Below, piece after piece: positions 54,379-63,495 of a stretch of DNA of 64,000 nt; positions within the stretch are counted from its first letter, which is position 1; each line of letters opens with the position of its first letter. The position numbers and the translations under genes were made by a program. The notes under the pieces are model-generated. The model was not told the DNA's origin. It did no database searches and worked only from the letters and a program-made list of their open reading frames with translations. This stretch comes from Candidatus Eisenbacteria bacterium RBG_16_71_46 (GTDB lineage: Bacteria > Eisenbacteria > RBG-16-71-46), in contig MFFQ01000037.1 of the NCBI GenBank assembly GCA_001780165.1, forward strand, positions 1 to 64,000, in the 5' to 3' direction.

Positions 54379-54716
54379 GCCACCTGCTCTACTTCCTGGT
54401 GATGGCGGCGGCGATGCTCGGCCTGTCGCGCGTGATGCCCGGCTTTCAGTTGAACGGGTGGATCCCCGCGATCTTCGCCGCGGTGGTGCTGGCGGTGGTC
54501 AACACCCTGGTGAAACCGATCCTGTTCATCCTGACGCTGCCCCTCACGATCGTCACGCTCGGGCTGTTCCTGCTGGTGCTCAACGCCGTCATGCTGTGGC
54601 TCACGGCGCTCCTGGTGCCCGGCTTCCACATTCGCGGCATGGGTACCACGCTGGTCGCGGCACTGGTCCTGGCCGCCGTGAGCGTGGTCTGGAAGGCCGC
54701 CACGACCGAGCCATGA
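54375..54716 (+). CDS. Small membrane protein of the phage_holin_4 (YvlD-like) family
   Basis: 113 residues made up of four hydrophobic helices, with 'IPAIFAAVVLAVVNTLVKPILFILTLPLTIVTLGLFLLVLNAVMLWLTALLVPGFHI', the hallmark of the widespread YvlD / phage_holin_4_2 family. Despite the Pfam name it is a normal chromosomal membrane protein of unknown role. The start and stop each overlap a neighbour by ATGA, so three genes are coupled (MTHFR fusion, this, HEAT protein). Confidence 0.9.
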   Translation: MSHLLYFLVMAAAMLGLSRVMPGFQLNGWIPAIFAAVVLAVVNTLVKPILFILTLPLTIVTLGLFLLVLNAVMLWLTALLVPGFHIRGMGTTLVAALVLAAVSVVWKAATTEP

Positions 54717-55579
54717 ACGACACCCCGCCCCCTGCCGGCTTCGGCCGCCGGCTAGGCGGCGCGCTGCTCGCGGGCGCACTGCTCGCCGCCCTCGTCACCG
54801 TCGCGGCGGGATTCCTGATCGACGCGGTGGGCCGCGTCCTTCGCGCGCCCGGGACCGCGGATGCCTACCGCCGCTTCCTCGCCGGCGGCGGCTGGGCGTG
54901 GCTGCCCGCCTGGGGGGCGGCGCTCGGGGCGGCGTGGGCGCTGCGCTGGGCGTCGAGCGGGCGCCAGCGCGTCGCGGCGGCACTCCTCGCCCTGGCCCTC
55001 GCGGTGCTGCCCGTGGTTTGGCGTCCGGCACTGCCGGCGCTCGACCCCGAGGAGCACCCGCGCACCGCGGCGGCCAAGGCCCGCGCCCTGCGGCGCTGGA
55101 GCTTCCGCTCCCCCGCCACCGTGCGCCGCGTGCTCGAGCTGTCGCGCGACCCCGACGCCAGGGTGCGCGAGCAGGCGGTCCTCACCCTCGGCGTCAACCT
55201 CATCGTGTCCGACATCGAGCGCGCCACGCCGGGCCGGCCGTCGCGGTACGCGGATCTGCCGCTGCGCGACAGCCTGCGCGTGCGGCTGCTCGAGGAGCTG
55301 GAAGACCCGGTCGAGGCGATCCGCGCCGAAGCGGCGCGCGCGCTGTGGAAGGCGCCGCGCGCCTTCGGCCGCCAGCCCGCGGCCGCCGAGACGCTCGCCG
55401 CGGTGCTGCGGCGTGCCGCGCGCTCGGGAAGCGTCGAGCGCCTGGCGTGGCTGGCGCTCGACGCGGCGGGCGGCGAGCCCGAGCCACGCCTGCGCGCGGC
55501 GGCGGCCGAGTTCGCCGCCGCGACGCGCGACTCGGACCTGGCGCGCGCCGCCCGGCGCGCCGCGTTCGGCCCTCGCTAG
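54713..55579 (+). CDS. Membrane protein with HEAT-like repeats
   Basis: A 288-aa protein with three N-terminal helices ('LLAGALLAALVTVAAGFLI', 'WAWLPAWGAALGAAWALRWA', 'VAAALLALALAVLPVVW'), then about 170 residues of arginine- and alanine-rich helices that look like HEAT repeats ('LELSRDPDARVREQAVLTLGVNLI', 'LLEELEDPVEAIRAEAARALWKAP'). No known function. The ATG overlaps the upstream stop. Confidence 0.72.
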   Translation: MNDTPPPAGFGRRLGGALLAGALLAALVTVAAGFLIDAVGRVLRAPGTADAYRRFLAGGGWAWLPAWGAALGAAWALRWASSGRQRVAAALLALALAVLPVVWRPALPALDPEEHPRTAAAKARALRRWSFRSPATVRRVLELSRDPDARVREQAVLTLGVNLIVSDIERATPGRPSRYADLPLRDSLRVRLLEELEDPVEAIRAEAARALWKAPRAFGRQPAAAETLAAVLRRAARSGSVERLAWLALDAAGGEPEPRLRAAAAEFAAATRDSDLARAARRAAFGPR

Positions 55580-55610
55580 GCGAAGTTGGGCTAGCGGAGG
55601 TAGAATGAAG

Positions 55611-55641
55611 TCCTCCCGCTTGACTCGAGCGGACGGGAGGA
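55611..55641 (+). promoter_or_regulatory. 5'-UTR hairpin overlapping ribosome site
   Basis: TCCTCCCG (55611-55618) pairs with CGGGAGGA (55634-55641), an 8-bp stem over a 15-nt loop. A TAGAAT -10-like box sits just upstream (55601-55606). The right arm is itself a Shine-Dalgarno-like GGGAGGA, so the stem could limit translation of the secreted-protein gene. No -35 was found. Confidence 0.4.
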
Positions 55642-55654
55642 AAGGCAGGTCGCC

Positions 55655-56380
55655 ATGAGAGTACTGCTCCTCGCCGTCTGCCTGCTGGCGCTCGCGGCCC
55701 CCACTGCCCAGGCCGGCGGGATCAACATCGCCTGGGGCACCCGCTGCTGGTTCGACAACCCGACCGCCCTTAGCACCTTCGCGTGCGATTCCAACGACGG
55801 CACTGTCAGCTTCACCGTCTCCTTCAACCCCGCCGATGACATGGATTTTCGATACCTCGACGCGTGGATCCACTTCCAGAGCGACTCGGCCGAGCTGCCC
55901 GACTGGTGGCAGCTCACCGACCCGGGCGGCTGCCGCGAGGGCTCGCTGTCGGTCTCGGCGGATACGAGCGCGACGTGGCACGGGTGCCCAAATCCATGGA
56001 AAGGCATGCCCATCACCCACAAGTTCGTGAAATGGAGCACCTCTGCGTTCCCCTACTTCGACCCTGTGGCAGCCAATCGTGCCAAGCTCAGAGTCAGCTA
56101 TGCCATGGCGCCTCCTGGGGTGAGAATCCGGCGCGTGTACGAGTACTACGGCTTCACGGTCACCATCAACTTTGCGCGGACCGTGGGCGCCGAAGCGTGT
56201 AGAGGCTGCAGCACGCCGGTTACGATCGTATTGAATTCGGTCCTGACGAGCGGACTCCGCCCTCTCACGACCCCGCTCTACAACCAGTGCCTGCGCTGGC
56301 AGGCGGGAGGGGTGACGCCCTGCTCGGCGACACCGACGCGCAGCAGCACGTGGGGAAAGCTCAAGAGCTTGTACCGGTGA
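55655..56380 (+). CDS. Secreted protein of unknown function with STxWG...YR tail
   Basis: A 241-aa exported protein: signal peptide 'LLLAVCLLALAAPTAQA', then a beta-rich region with several cysteines ('GTRCWFDNPTALSTFACDSNDGTVSFTVSF'). I recognise no family. It ends in SSTWGKLKSLYR, nearly identical to the C terminus of the Reeler-like protein at 88-732 although the two are otherwise unrelated. The ATG has GGCAGG 5 nt upstream. A stem-loop in the leader includes another GGGAGGA. Confidence 0.7.
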   Translation: MRVLLLAVCLLALAAPTAQAGGINIAWGTRCWFDNPTALSTFACDSNDGTVSFTVSFNPADDMDFRYLDAWIHFQSDSAELPDWWQLTDPGGCREGSLSVSADTSATWHGCPNPWKGMPITHKFVKWSTSAFPYFDPVAANRAKLRVSYAMAPPGVRIRRVYEYYGFTVTINFARTVGAEACRGCSTPVTIVLNSVLTSGLRPLTTPLYNQCLRWQAGGVTPCSATPTRSSTWGKLKSLYR

Positions 56381-56536
56381 TCGGGAGCGACCCGCCGTCA
56401 ACGCCGACCGCCCTCGTTCGCGGGGGTGGTCGCGCCTTTCGTGCTCGAAGGACGGAGACGGCGGCTGGACCGAGGCGCGCGACGTGCCGAGGTGGGCGAT
56501 CGTGCGCCGCGCAGGAGGGCGCGTCGGTCCCGGACG

Positions 56537-56566
56537 CTGGCGGTGGGCGCGGGCTTCGGCTATAAA
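56537..56566 (+). promoter_or_regulatory. Promoter of leaderless YkgJ-like gene
   Basis: CTGGCG and TATAAA are 18 bp apart. The -10 ends 9 nt before ATG 56576, and the spacer CTCCCGCCC has no ribosome site. Confidence 0.5.
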
Positions 56567-56575
56567 CTCCCGCCC

Positions 56576-57214
56576 ATGAAACGCTCTCGATCCCCCGGTG
56601 CCCACGACATGCGGGCCGCGCCCGCGAGCGCCGACGCGCGTGTCTCGCGCGACCTGGGCGCCGACGAGAACGCCGACCTCTGCGCCGGCTGCGTCAAGTG
56701 CTGCACCTACATCACGGTCGAGATCGACGCCCCGCGCGCGGCATGGGAATACGACCAGTGGATCTGGGCGCTCTGCCACCGCGGGATCAGCCTCTACGTC
56801 GAGAAGCCCGAGCACTGGTTCCTGCACGTCGAGACGATCTGCACCCACCTCGACGCGCGGGGGCGCTGCGCGATCCATGGCCGCCACCCGGTGCTGTGCC
56901 GCGACTACGATCCGCGCGGCTGCGAGCGCCGCCTGCCGCTCGCCGACATCCGGGCTTGGTTCGACGACGGGGGTGCGCTCGAGGCCTGGCTGCGCGAGCA
57001 CCGCCCCGCACACCATCGCCGTCTCGTGGACTACCGCCGCGACCAGCCGCAGGGAGCGCCGGTGGCAGACGCCGGGCGCCCTACCGCGGCGGAACCCGCG
57101 CTGATCGCGATCGCGGGCCTCGGCGCCGCGTCCAGCGCCGGCAACGGAGCGCGCGCCCCCCGCCGCGATCCGCCCGCCCGAGCCCCGCGCCGCGAGGGCC
57201 GCCGCCTGCGCTGA
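56576..57214 (+). CDS. YkgJ-family cysteine cluster protein
   Basis: A 212-aa protein with the YkgJ (CxxCxxCC) motif C36-AG-C39-VK-CC (42-43), followed by 'ICTHLDARGRCAIHGRHPVLCRDYDPRGCERR'. These cysteines suggest a bound metal, Zn or Fe-S; the family has no settled role. The last 55 residues are low-complexity, Ala/Arg/Pro-rich. A TATAAA promoter lies 9 nt before the ATG, with no Shine-Dalgarno. It converges on mutS. Confidence 0.85.
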   Translation: MKRSRSPGAHDMRAAPASADARVSRDLGADENADLCAGCVKCCTYITVEIDAPRAAWEYDQWIWALCHRGISLYVEKPEHWFLHVETICTHLDARGRCAIHGRHPVLCRDYDPRGCERRLPLADIRAWFDDGGALEAWLREHRPAHHRRLVDYRRDQPQGAPVADAGRPTAAEPALIAIAGLGAASSAGNGARAPRRDPPARAPRREGRRLR

Positions 57215-57251
57215 GGAGCGGGCCCGCGCGTCGCGCCGGCGGCAAAGCGGC

Positions 57252-59927
57252 TCAGCCGCCTCCCCAGCGACGCTTCCACTCGGCCAGCCGCTGGAGCGCT
57301 TCGAGCGGCGTCAGGCGCTCGGGGTCGAGCCCGCGCAGCTCGGTCTCGAGCGGATGCGGCCCGGCGAAGAGCGGCAGCTCGGGTGCCGCCGCCGGAACCG
57401 CGGCCGCGCCGCCGGCCGCGAGGTGCTCGGCGGTGCGCTCGCTCTCCAGCTCGGCCAGCACCTCGCGCGCCCGCGCGATGAGCCGCGCGGGAAGCCCGGC
57501 GAGCTGGGCCACGTGGATGCCGTAGGAGCGGTCCGCGGCACCCTCGGCGATGCGGTGCAGGAACACCACCTGCTCGCCCCACTCCTTGACCGTGACGTGC
57601 ACGTTGGCGAGCCGCGGCAGGCGCTCCGCCAGCTGGGTGAGCTCGTGATAGTGCGTGGCGAAGATGGTGCGCGGGCGGGGACCGCCGCTCTCGTGCAGGT
57701 GTTCGGTCACCGCCCACGCCAGCGCCAGGCCGTCGTAGGTCGAGGTGCCGCGCCCGACCTCGTCGAGCAGCACCAGCGAGCGCGGCGTAGCGGAGCGCAG
57801 AATGTCGGCGGTCTCGCGCATCTCGACCATGAAGGTGCTGTGCCCCGCGCCGAGCCGGTCGGCCGCTCCCACCCGGGTGAAGAGCCGGTCCACGCGTCCG
57901 ATGCGGGCGCGCTCCGCGGGCACGAACGAGCCGGCCTGGGCCAGCAGCACGATCAGCGCCACCTGCCGGAGGTACGTGCTCTTGCCGCCCATGTTCGGTC
58001 CGGTGACCAGCAGGATCTGACGCCGGCCGCCGTCGAGATCCACGCCGTTGGGGACGAACTCGCCGCGCGGCAGCAGCCGCTCGACCACCGGGTGGCGTCC
58101 AGCCTCGATCTCGAGCCGGTCGGAGCCGTCCACCTCGGGGCGCACCCAGCCGAAGCGGGCGGCGGCCTCGGCCAGCGCGCCGTGGGCGTCGAGCGTTCCG
58201 AGGGCATCCGCCGCGCGCTGGATGGCGGCGACGTGTCCCGCCGCCTGCTCGCGCAGCGCCACGAACAGCTCGTGCTCGCAGGCGCGCAGCTTCTCCTCCG
58301 CGCTCAGCACCTCGCTCTCCTTGGCCTTGAGCCCCGGGGTGACGAAGCGCTCGGCGGTGGTGAGGGTCTGGCGGCGCTCGTAGTCCTCCGGGACCTTGTC
58401 GAGGTGCGGGCGGGTGACCTCGAGGTAGTAGCCGAAGACGCGGTTGTAGCCGACCTTGAGGCTCGGGATCCCGGTGCGCGCGCGCTCCGTGGACTCGAGC
58501 TCGGCGATCCAGCGCTTGCCCGAGTGCGCGAGATCGTCGAGCCGATCGCGGCGCGCGTCGTAGCCGGGGCGGATGATGCCGCCCTCGTGCGAGACCGGCG
58601 GCGGATCGTCGGTCAGCGCCCGCCGCAGCAGCGCTTCCAGCGCCGGGCTGCCGGCGAGCGCGGCGCGCGCTCCGCCGATCGCGGACTCGTCGAGTCCCTC
58701 GAGCGTCTCCGCCACCGCCGGCAGGCGGGCGAGGGCGTCGCGCAGGCCCCCAAGGTCGCGCGGCGTGGCCTTGGCGCAGGCGACGCGGGCGGCCAGTCGC
58801 TCGAGGTCGGGAAGCCCGCGCAGGGCGTCGCGCAAGAGCCCGCGCGCGACGGCGTTCGCGGCCCAGGAGGCGACCGTATCGAGCCGGCGGGCGATCGCCT
58901 CCGGCTCGGCCAGCGGGCGCTCGAGCCAGCCGCGCAGCCGCCGGCCGCCGAGCGCCAGGACGGTGAGGTTCACCTGGTGCCAGAGGGTGTGGCGGGGTTC
59001 GCCGCCCGGCTGGGGCTGGAAGAGTTCGAGGTGGCGCGCGGTCGCCGCGTCGTAGCGCAGCGTGTCGTCCTCGTCCCAGCGCTCGAGCCGCGTGAGTTGG
59101 AGCGCGGCGCCGCCCTGCACGCGGTCCAGGTAGTCGAGCGCGGCGGCGGCGGCCGCGGCCGCGAGCGGCAGTGCCTCGAGCAGCGGGCGGGCGTCCTCGC
59201 CGAAGCGCGCGAGCGGCAGGCCGGGATTGTCGAAGCGCGCCGCGGGCAGCGGGCTGCGCGCGCCGGGAAGCCCGCGCAACGCGGCCTCCAGGGGTGCTGC
59301 CGCGCCGTCCGGGATCTCCTCCGGCAGCGGCAGCACCCACTCCGCCACCCGCAGGCGCGAGAGCAGGGCCGCGGCGTCCTCCCACGGTGGCTGCGCGAGC
59401 TTGACCTCGCCGGTCGAGGCGTCGGCGAGGCACACGCCGACGCCGCCCGCGGCGGGCCAGAGTGCGGCGAGAAAGTTGTTGGCCGCGGGATCGAGGAAGG
59501 CGTCCCCGGTCACCGAGCCCGGGGTCAGCACCTCGGTCACGCCGCGCTGCACCAACCCCTTGGCCTGCGCCGCGTCCTCGAGCTGGTCGCAGATCGCGAC
59601 CTTGTGTCCGAGCCGCAGCAGCCGGGCGACGTAGGCGTCGCGCTGATGCCAGGGAATGCCGCACATCGGGATCGGGTCGGGATCCTGCCGGTTGCGCGAG
59701 GTGAGCGTCAGACCGAGGAGTGCCGCCCCCTGGACCGCGTCCTCGAAGAACATCTCGTAGAAGTCGCCGAGGCGGAAGAACAGGAACGCGTCGGGATGGT
59801 CGCGTTTGACGCGCGCGTACTGCTCCATGAGCGGCGTGCGCGATGCGGCACGCGGGGGCACCGCGCGCTCGGCGGCGACGGCGCGCGACGCGCCGACCCG
59901 CGTGCGGCTCCCGCGCCCCCCGCTCAC
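57252..59927 (-). CDS. mutS: DNA mismatch repair protein MutS
   Basis: A full-length (891 aa) MutS1. The mismatch-binding domain has 'FLFFRLGDFYEMFFEDA', with the Phe-x-Glu of the F-Y-E motif. The ATPase has Walker A 'GPNMGGKSTYLRQ' (about 640-650), 'RIGRVDRLFTRVGAADRLGAGHSTFMVEMRE' and 'DEVGRGTSTYDGLALAWAV'. GTG 59927 overlaps the SPOR gene stop by GTGA. The stop codon sits in the loop of a small stem, GCGGC-tca-GCCGC (57247-57259). Confidence 0.97.
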   Translation of the reverse strand: MSGGRGSRTRVGASRAVAAERAVPPRAASRTPLMEQYARVKRDHPDAFLFFRLGDFYEMFFEDAVQGAALLGLTLTSRNRQDPDPIPMCGIPWHQRDAYVARLLRLGHKVAICDQLEDAAQAKGLVQRGVTEVLTPGSVTGDAFLDPAANNFLAALWPAAGGVGVCLADASTGEVKLAQPPWEDAAALLSRLRVAEWVLPLPEEIPDGAAAPLEAALRGLPGARSPLPAARFDNPGLPLARFGEDARPLLEALPLAAAAAAAALDYLDRVQGGAALQLTRLERWDEDDTLRYDAATARHLELFQPQPGGEPRHTLWHQVNLTVLALGGRRLRGWLERPLAEPEAIARRLDTVASWAANAVARGLLRDALRGLPDLERLAARVACAKATPRDLGGLRDALARLPAVAETLEGLDESAIGGARAALAGSPALEALLRRALTDDPPPVSHEGGIIRPGYDARRDRLDDLAHSGKRWIAELESTERARTGIPSLKVGYNRVFGYYLEVTRPHLDKVPEDYERRQTLTTAERFVTPGLKAKESEVLSAEEKLRACEHELFVALREQAAGHVAAIQRAADALGTLDAHGALAEAAARFGWVRPEVDGSDRLEIEAGRHPVVERLLPRGEFVPNGVDLDGGRRQILLVTGPNMGGKSTYLRQVALIVLLAQAGSFVPAERARIGRVDRLFTRVGAADRLGAGHSTFMVEMRETADILRSATPRSLVLLDEVGRGTSTYDGLALAWAVTEHLHESGGPRPRTIFATHYHELTQLAERLPRLANVHVTVKEWGEQVVFLHRIAEGAADRSYGIHVAQLAGLPARLIARAREVLAELESERTAEHLAAGGAAAVPAAAPELPLFAGPHPLETELRGLDPERLTPLEALQRLAEWKRRWGGG

Positions 59928-60805
59928 GGCGCCGAGACGATCTGGTAGGTGAGGCCGAGCGCCCGGGCGGCTTCGTCGCCGGCGCGTCGCGCCGCGTCGG
60001 CCGAAGGGTAGATGCCGAGCCGAACGATGTGAAGGCGCGCGGCACCCTCGCCCACCATGGTCACCTGGGCGCTGCCGAAACCGGCGCGGCGCGCGGCCTC
60101 GGCGAGCGAACGGGCACGGGCGGGGTCGGCGAAGGCGCCGAGCTGCACCCCCACGGCACCCGCGGGGCCGACGGCGAGCGGCCGGGCCGCATCCAGCCGC
60201 GCCCGGGCCGCCTCGATGCTCTGGGGGTAGGCGCGCAGCAGCCGGTCGCGTGCCTGGCGCGCCGCGTCGGGCCGGTTCTGCGTCAGCTCGAGGGCCATCG
60301 CCAGCTGGAGGGCCGCCGGCCCTGCCTCCCCCGGGGCGCGGGCCAGGAGCCGATCGAGCTGCTCGAGCGCGCGGTCGGGCCGGTTCGCGATCGCCCAGGC
60401 CTGGGCCACGCCCAGCATCGCCCCCGCACGGCGCGGGGAATCCGAGCGCACCACCTCCTCCAGCGCCGCGCGGGCCTGGTTGGAATCACCCAGCCCGAGC
60501 CAGGCCAGGCCCGCCCAGTAGCGGGCCTCGGGCTTCTCGGCCGGATCCAGTCGGGCCGCCGCGCGGGTGAAGGCGTCGGCGGCCTGGCGGTACTCGCCGC
60601 GGGCATAGTGGAGCTGGCCGAGGAGCATCGAGGCCTCGATCGCGAGATGGGGCTGGGCGCGGTCGTTTTCCAGCGCTCGCAACGGCGCCACCAGGCTGTC
60701 CGCCGCCGTGGCGGCGAGCAGCGAGTCGAGCGTCGCGTGTCGCGCGGCGGCCGGGGCGGCGGCGACCGCGATCAGGAGCGCCAGGATGGCGAGGCGGGCC
60801 GTCAT
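59924..60805 (-). CDS. Exported tetratricopeptide protein with SPOR domain
   Basis: A 293-aa protein with a signal peptide ('LAILALLIAVAAAPAAA'), two or three TPR repeats ('GQLHYARGEYRQAADAFTRAAARLDPAEKPEARYWAGLAWLGLGDSNQARAALEEV') and a C-terminal SPOR domain ('VGVQLGAFADPARARSLAEAARRAGFGSAQVTMV...HIVRLGIYPSADAAR'). SPOR binds denuded peptidoglycan at the division site, so it probably acts in the periplasm at the septum. It looks leaderless: TATGCT ends 9 nt before the ATG. Confidence 0.88.
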   Translation of the reverse strand: MTARLAILALLIAVAAAPAAARHATLDSLLAATAADSLVAPLRALENDRAQPHLAIEASMLLGQLHYARGEYRQAADAFTRAAARLDPAEKPEARYWAGLAWLGLGDSNQARAALEEVVRSDSPRRAGAMLGVAQAWAIANRPDRALEQLDRLLARAPGEAGPAALQLAMALELTQNRPDAARQARDRLLRAYPQSIEAARARLDAARPLAVGPAGAVGVQLGAFADPARARSLAEAARRAGFGSAQVTMVGEGAARLHIVRLGIYPSADAARRAGDEAARALGLTYQIVSAP

Positions 60806-60814
60806 CGGGACCGC

Positions 60815-60843
60815 AGCATAAGGCGGCGACGGGCTCGCGCCAA
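60815..60843 (-). promoter_or_regulatory. Promoter of leaderless SPOR-TPR gene
   Basis: On the minus strand TTGGCG and TATGCT are 17 bp apart. The -10 is 9 nt before ATG 60805, with GCGGTCCCG in between and no ribosome site. This is one of the clearest in the set. Confidence 0.6.
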
Positions 60844-60986
60844 GCCTGGCGTCGAGTGCGCCGCGGGGCTCGCGTGCGATGCGGGCAACCCGCCCACGCC
60901 CCGGGCAGCGGACGCTCGCCAGACGCGCGAAGCCGGGCAGGCGTGCGGCCCACCCGGCTTCCGCATGGTCTCGAGGCCGGTCGCGG

Positions 60987-62801
60987 CTACTCGACGTCCT
61001 CCTCGGGCTCTTCCTTCTGCTTCGCCGCCTTGACCGGGGCGGGCGGCTCCTCGGGCGGACTGGCGGCGATGCGCGCTTTGACCTGGTTGCGCTTCGACGT
61101 CCACTCCGCGAGCGCGATGTCGTCCTGCTCGGCCAGCCACGCCTTGACGCTCAGGATCAGCCGGTGGTTCGGAACGTCCACTCGCGTCACCCGGGTCGTC
61201 AGCGTCTCGCCGACCTCGAATGCGTCGTTCGGACGCTTGAGGTCGTCGATCCCGAGTTGCGACAGCGGCACGAAGCCCTCGATGCCGTCGCCGACGTCGA
61301 GGATCGCCCCGCGATCGAACAGGCGGTTGATCGCACCCGACAGCTCCATCCCGGAGGTGAAGCGATCGGCGAGCTGCGGCCATGGATCCTCGCTCACCTG
61401 CTTGAGCCCGAGGCTGATGCGGCGATGCTCCTTGTCGATCGACAGGATCACGACCTCGACCGTGTCGCCCTTCTTGAGCACCTCGCTGGGATGCGCCACG
61501 CGCTTGGTCCACGACATGTCGCTGACGTGCACCAGCCCGTCGATGCCCTCTTCGAGCTCGACGAAGGCGCCGAAGTTCGTGAGGTTGCGCACCTTGCCCT
61601 TGACGCGCATGCCGGGGGGATACTTCTGGTCGAGGGTGAGCCAGGGATCCGGCTCCACCTGCTTCAGGCCGAGCGAGATCTTCTCGTTGGCCTTGTCGAC
61701 CTTGAGTACCACTGCTTCGATCGTGTCGCCGATGTTCACCACCTTGGAGGGGTGCCGGACGTGGCGCGTCCACGACATTTCGGAGACGTGGATCAGGCCC
61801 TCGACGCCCTTTTCCAGCTCGACGAACGCGCCGTAGTCGGTGATCGACACCACGCGACCGTTGAGGCGGTCGCCGACCTTGTACTTCTCGTCCACGCCCT
61901 CCCAGGGATAGGCCTCGAGATGCTTGAGCCCCAGGGAGATGCGCTCCTTCTCCGGGTCGAAGTTGAGCACCTTGACCCGCAGCTTGTCGCCGATCTTGAC
62001 CAGCTCCGAGGGATGGCCGACGCGGCCCCACGACATGTCGGTGATGTGCAGCAGGCCGTCGATGCCGCCGAGATCCACGAACGCGCCGAAGTCGGTGATG
62101 TTCTTGACCACGCCCTCGCGGATCTGATCCTTGGCCAGGTCCTTGAGGATGGTGGACTTCATCCGGTCGCGCTCCTCTTCGAGCACGGCTCGGCGGGACA
62201 CCACGATGTTCCGGCGGCGCTTGTTGAGCTTGATGATCTTCACCTGGACCGTCTGGCCCAGCAGGTTGTCCACGTTCTGGACCTGGCGCAGGGCGATCTG
62301 TGAGCCGGGAAGGAAGGCCTCCACGCCGTAGAGATCCACCACGACGCCGCCCTTGATCTTGCGCACCATCTTCCCTTCCACCACCTGCCCGGTGTCGTGC
62401 GCCTCCTTGACCCGGTCCCAGACGCGCACGAAGTCGGCGCGCTGCTTGGAGAGCACGACCAGGCCGTCCTGGTTCTCCATCTTCTCGAGGAACACTTCGA
62501 TGGTGTCGCCGACCTTGATGCTTCCCGGATCGGAGAATTCCGCGAGCGAGATGATGCCCTCGCTCTTGAAGCCGACGTCCACCAGGACGTCCTTGTCGTC
62601 GATCGACAGCACCTTGCCGCGCACGATCTCGCCTTCGCCGATCGAGCGCAGCGACTCCTCATATTGCCCGAACAGCTCGGCTCGGGCTTCGGGACTGATA
62701 TCGTCCTCCTCGTCGGCATTGATCGGGAGGGGCGGTGGTGAGGGCGCCCGCTGCGGGGTCTCCGCGACGGGGTTGAGGGTCTTCTCGGGCGTTTCCAGCA
62801 T
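60987..62801 (-). CDS. rpsA: 30S ribosomal protein S1
   Basis: A 604-aa S1 protein with six S1 RNA-binding repeats ('GEIVRGKVLSIDDKDVLVDVGFKSEGIISLAEF', 'EGKMVRKIKGGVVVDLYGVEAFLPGSQI', then four of the 'GVVKNITDFGAFVDLGGIDGLLHITDMSWGR' type). It unfolds mRNA leaders on the 30S subunit. ATG 62801 follows AGGAGG. The acidic tail is rich in Glu and Lys. Order cmk-plsC-rpsA is near the common cmk-rpsA pairing. Confidence 0.97.
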   Translation of the reverse strand: MLETPEKTLNPVAETPQRAPSPPPLPINADEEDDISPEARAELFGQYEESLRSIGEGEIVRGKVLSIDDKDVLVDVGFKSEGIISLAEFSDPGSIKVGDTIEVFLEKMENQDGLVVLSKQRADFVRVWDRVKEAHDTGQVVEGKMVRKIKGGVVVDLYGVEAFLPGSQIALRQVQNVDNLLGQTVQVKIIKLNKRRRNIVVSRRAVLEEERDRMKSTILKDLAKDQIREGVVKNITDFGAFVDLGGIDGLLHITDMSWGRVGHPSELVKIGDKLRVKVLNFDPEKERISLGLKHLEAYPWEGVDEKYKVGDRLNGRVVSITDYGAFVELEKGVEGLIHVSEMSWTRHVRHPSKVVNIGDTIEAVVLKVDKANEKISLGLKQVEPDPWLTLDQKYPPGMRVKGKVRNLTNFGAFVELEEGIDGLVHVSDMSWTKRVAHPSEVLKKGDTVEVVILSIDKEHRRISLGLKQVSEDPWPQLADRFTSGMELSGAINRLFDRGAILDVGDGIEGFVPLSQLGIDDLKRPNDAFEVGETLTTRVTRVDVPNHRLILSVKAWLAEQDDIALAEWTSKRNQVKARIAASPPEEPPAPVKAAKQKEEPEEDVE

Positions 62802-62842
62802 GGGAATCGAAACCTCCTGCGATATGGAATATGGGGCGGCGC

Positions 62843-63487
62843 TCAGGCCGCTCCCTGCGATGCCGTATTCAGTTGTTTCGCCCGCAATGCCGCGATCTCA
62901 CGCATCACCGCGTCGCCCACCCGCTGGTAGAGCGCGCGTCCCGGTGTCGGGTCGCCCTCGCCGCCGGCCAGCTCGCGCCACGAGCGCGGGGCCCCGAAAG
63001 AGATCCGCACCCGCGCGCCCATCCACCACCGCCCGGGCCGGTTGCTGCCCGAGATGAAGCAGGGAACCACCGCCACGTCCGCCTGCACCGCCAGCATTCC
63101 CACGCCGGGGCGCGCGGGATGAAGCTCGCCGTCGCGCATCCGGCTGCCCTCGGGAAACATCATGAGCGCCTTGCCACCCTTGAGAATCTCGATGGCCCGG
63201 GCGAGACCGCTCAGGTCCGCCACCCCGCGCCGGATCGGGATCGAGTTGACGCTCCGGATGAGGCGGCCCAACAGCGGCGCCGTGAACAACTCTTCCTTGG
63301 CCAGAAAAAAGCACTCGCGGGTCATGGCCGCCCCGACCAGCGGCGGATCCCAGTAGGAGACATGGTTCGAAGCCACGATCATCCCGCCGTCGCACGGCAG
63401 GTGCTCGCGACCCTCGACCTCCCACCGGGTCAGCGTTCCCAGCCCCACCCTGACCACGAACCGGGCAGCACTATAATACGCTCCCAC
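62843..63487 (-). CDS. plsC: 1-acyl-sn-glycerol-3-phosphate acyltransferase (PlsC-like)
   Basis: It acylates lysophosphatidic acid. The HX4D motif is 'NHVSYWDPPLV', followed by 'FFLAKEELF' and 'MMFPEGSR'. 214 aa is short but normal for bacterial PlsC. The GTG start follows GGAGATTTC. It lies 8 nt after the cmk stop and 41 nt before rpsA. Confidence 0.93.
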   Translation of the reverse strand: MGAYYSAARFVVRVGLGTLTRWEVEGREHLPCDGGMIVASNHVSYWDPPLVGAAMTRECFFLAKEELFTAPLLGRLIRSVNSIPIRRGVADLSGLARAIEILKGGKALMMFPEGSRMRDGELHPARPGVGMLAVQADVAVVPCFISGSNRPGRWWMGARVRISFGAPRSWRELAGGEGDPTPGRALYQRVGDAVMREIAALRAKQLNTASQGAA

Positions 63488-63495
63488 GAAATCTC

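Noticed and set aside
54375-54716. Phage holin name suggesting a prophage
   Set aside because: The phage_holin_4 / YvlD family is widespread in normal chromosomes, and no phage genes surround it.
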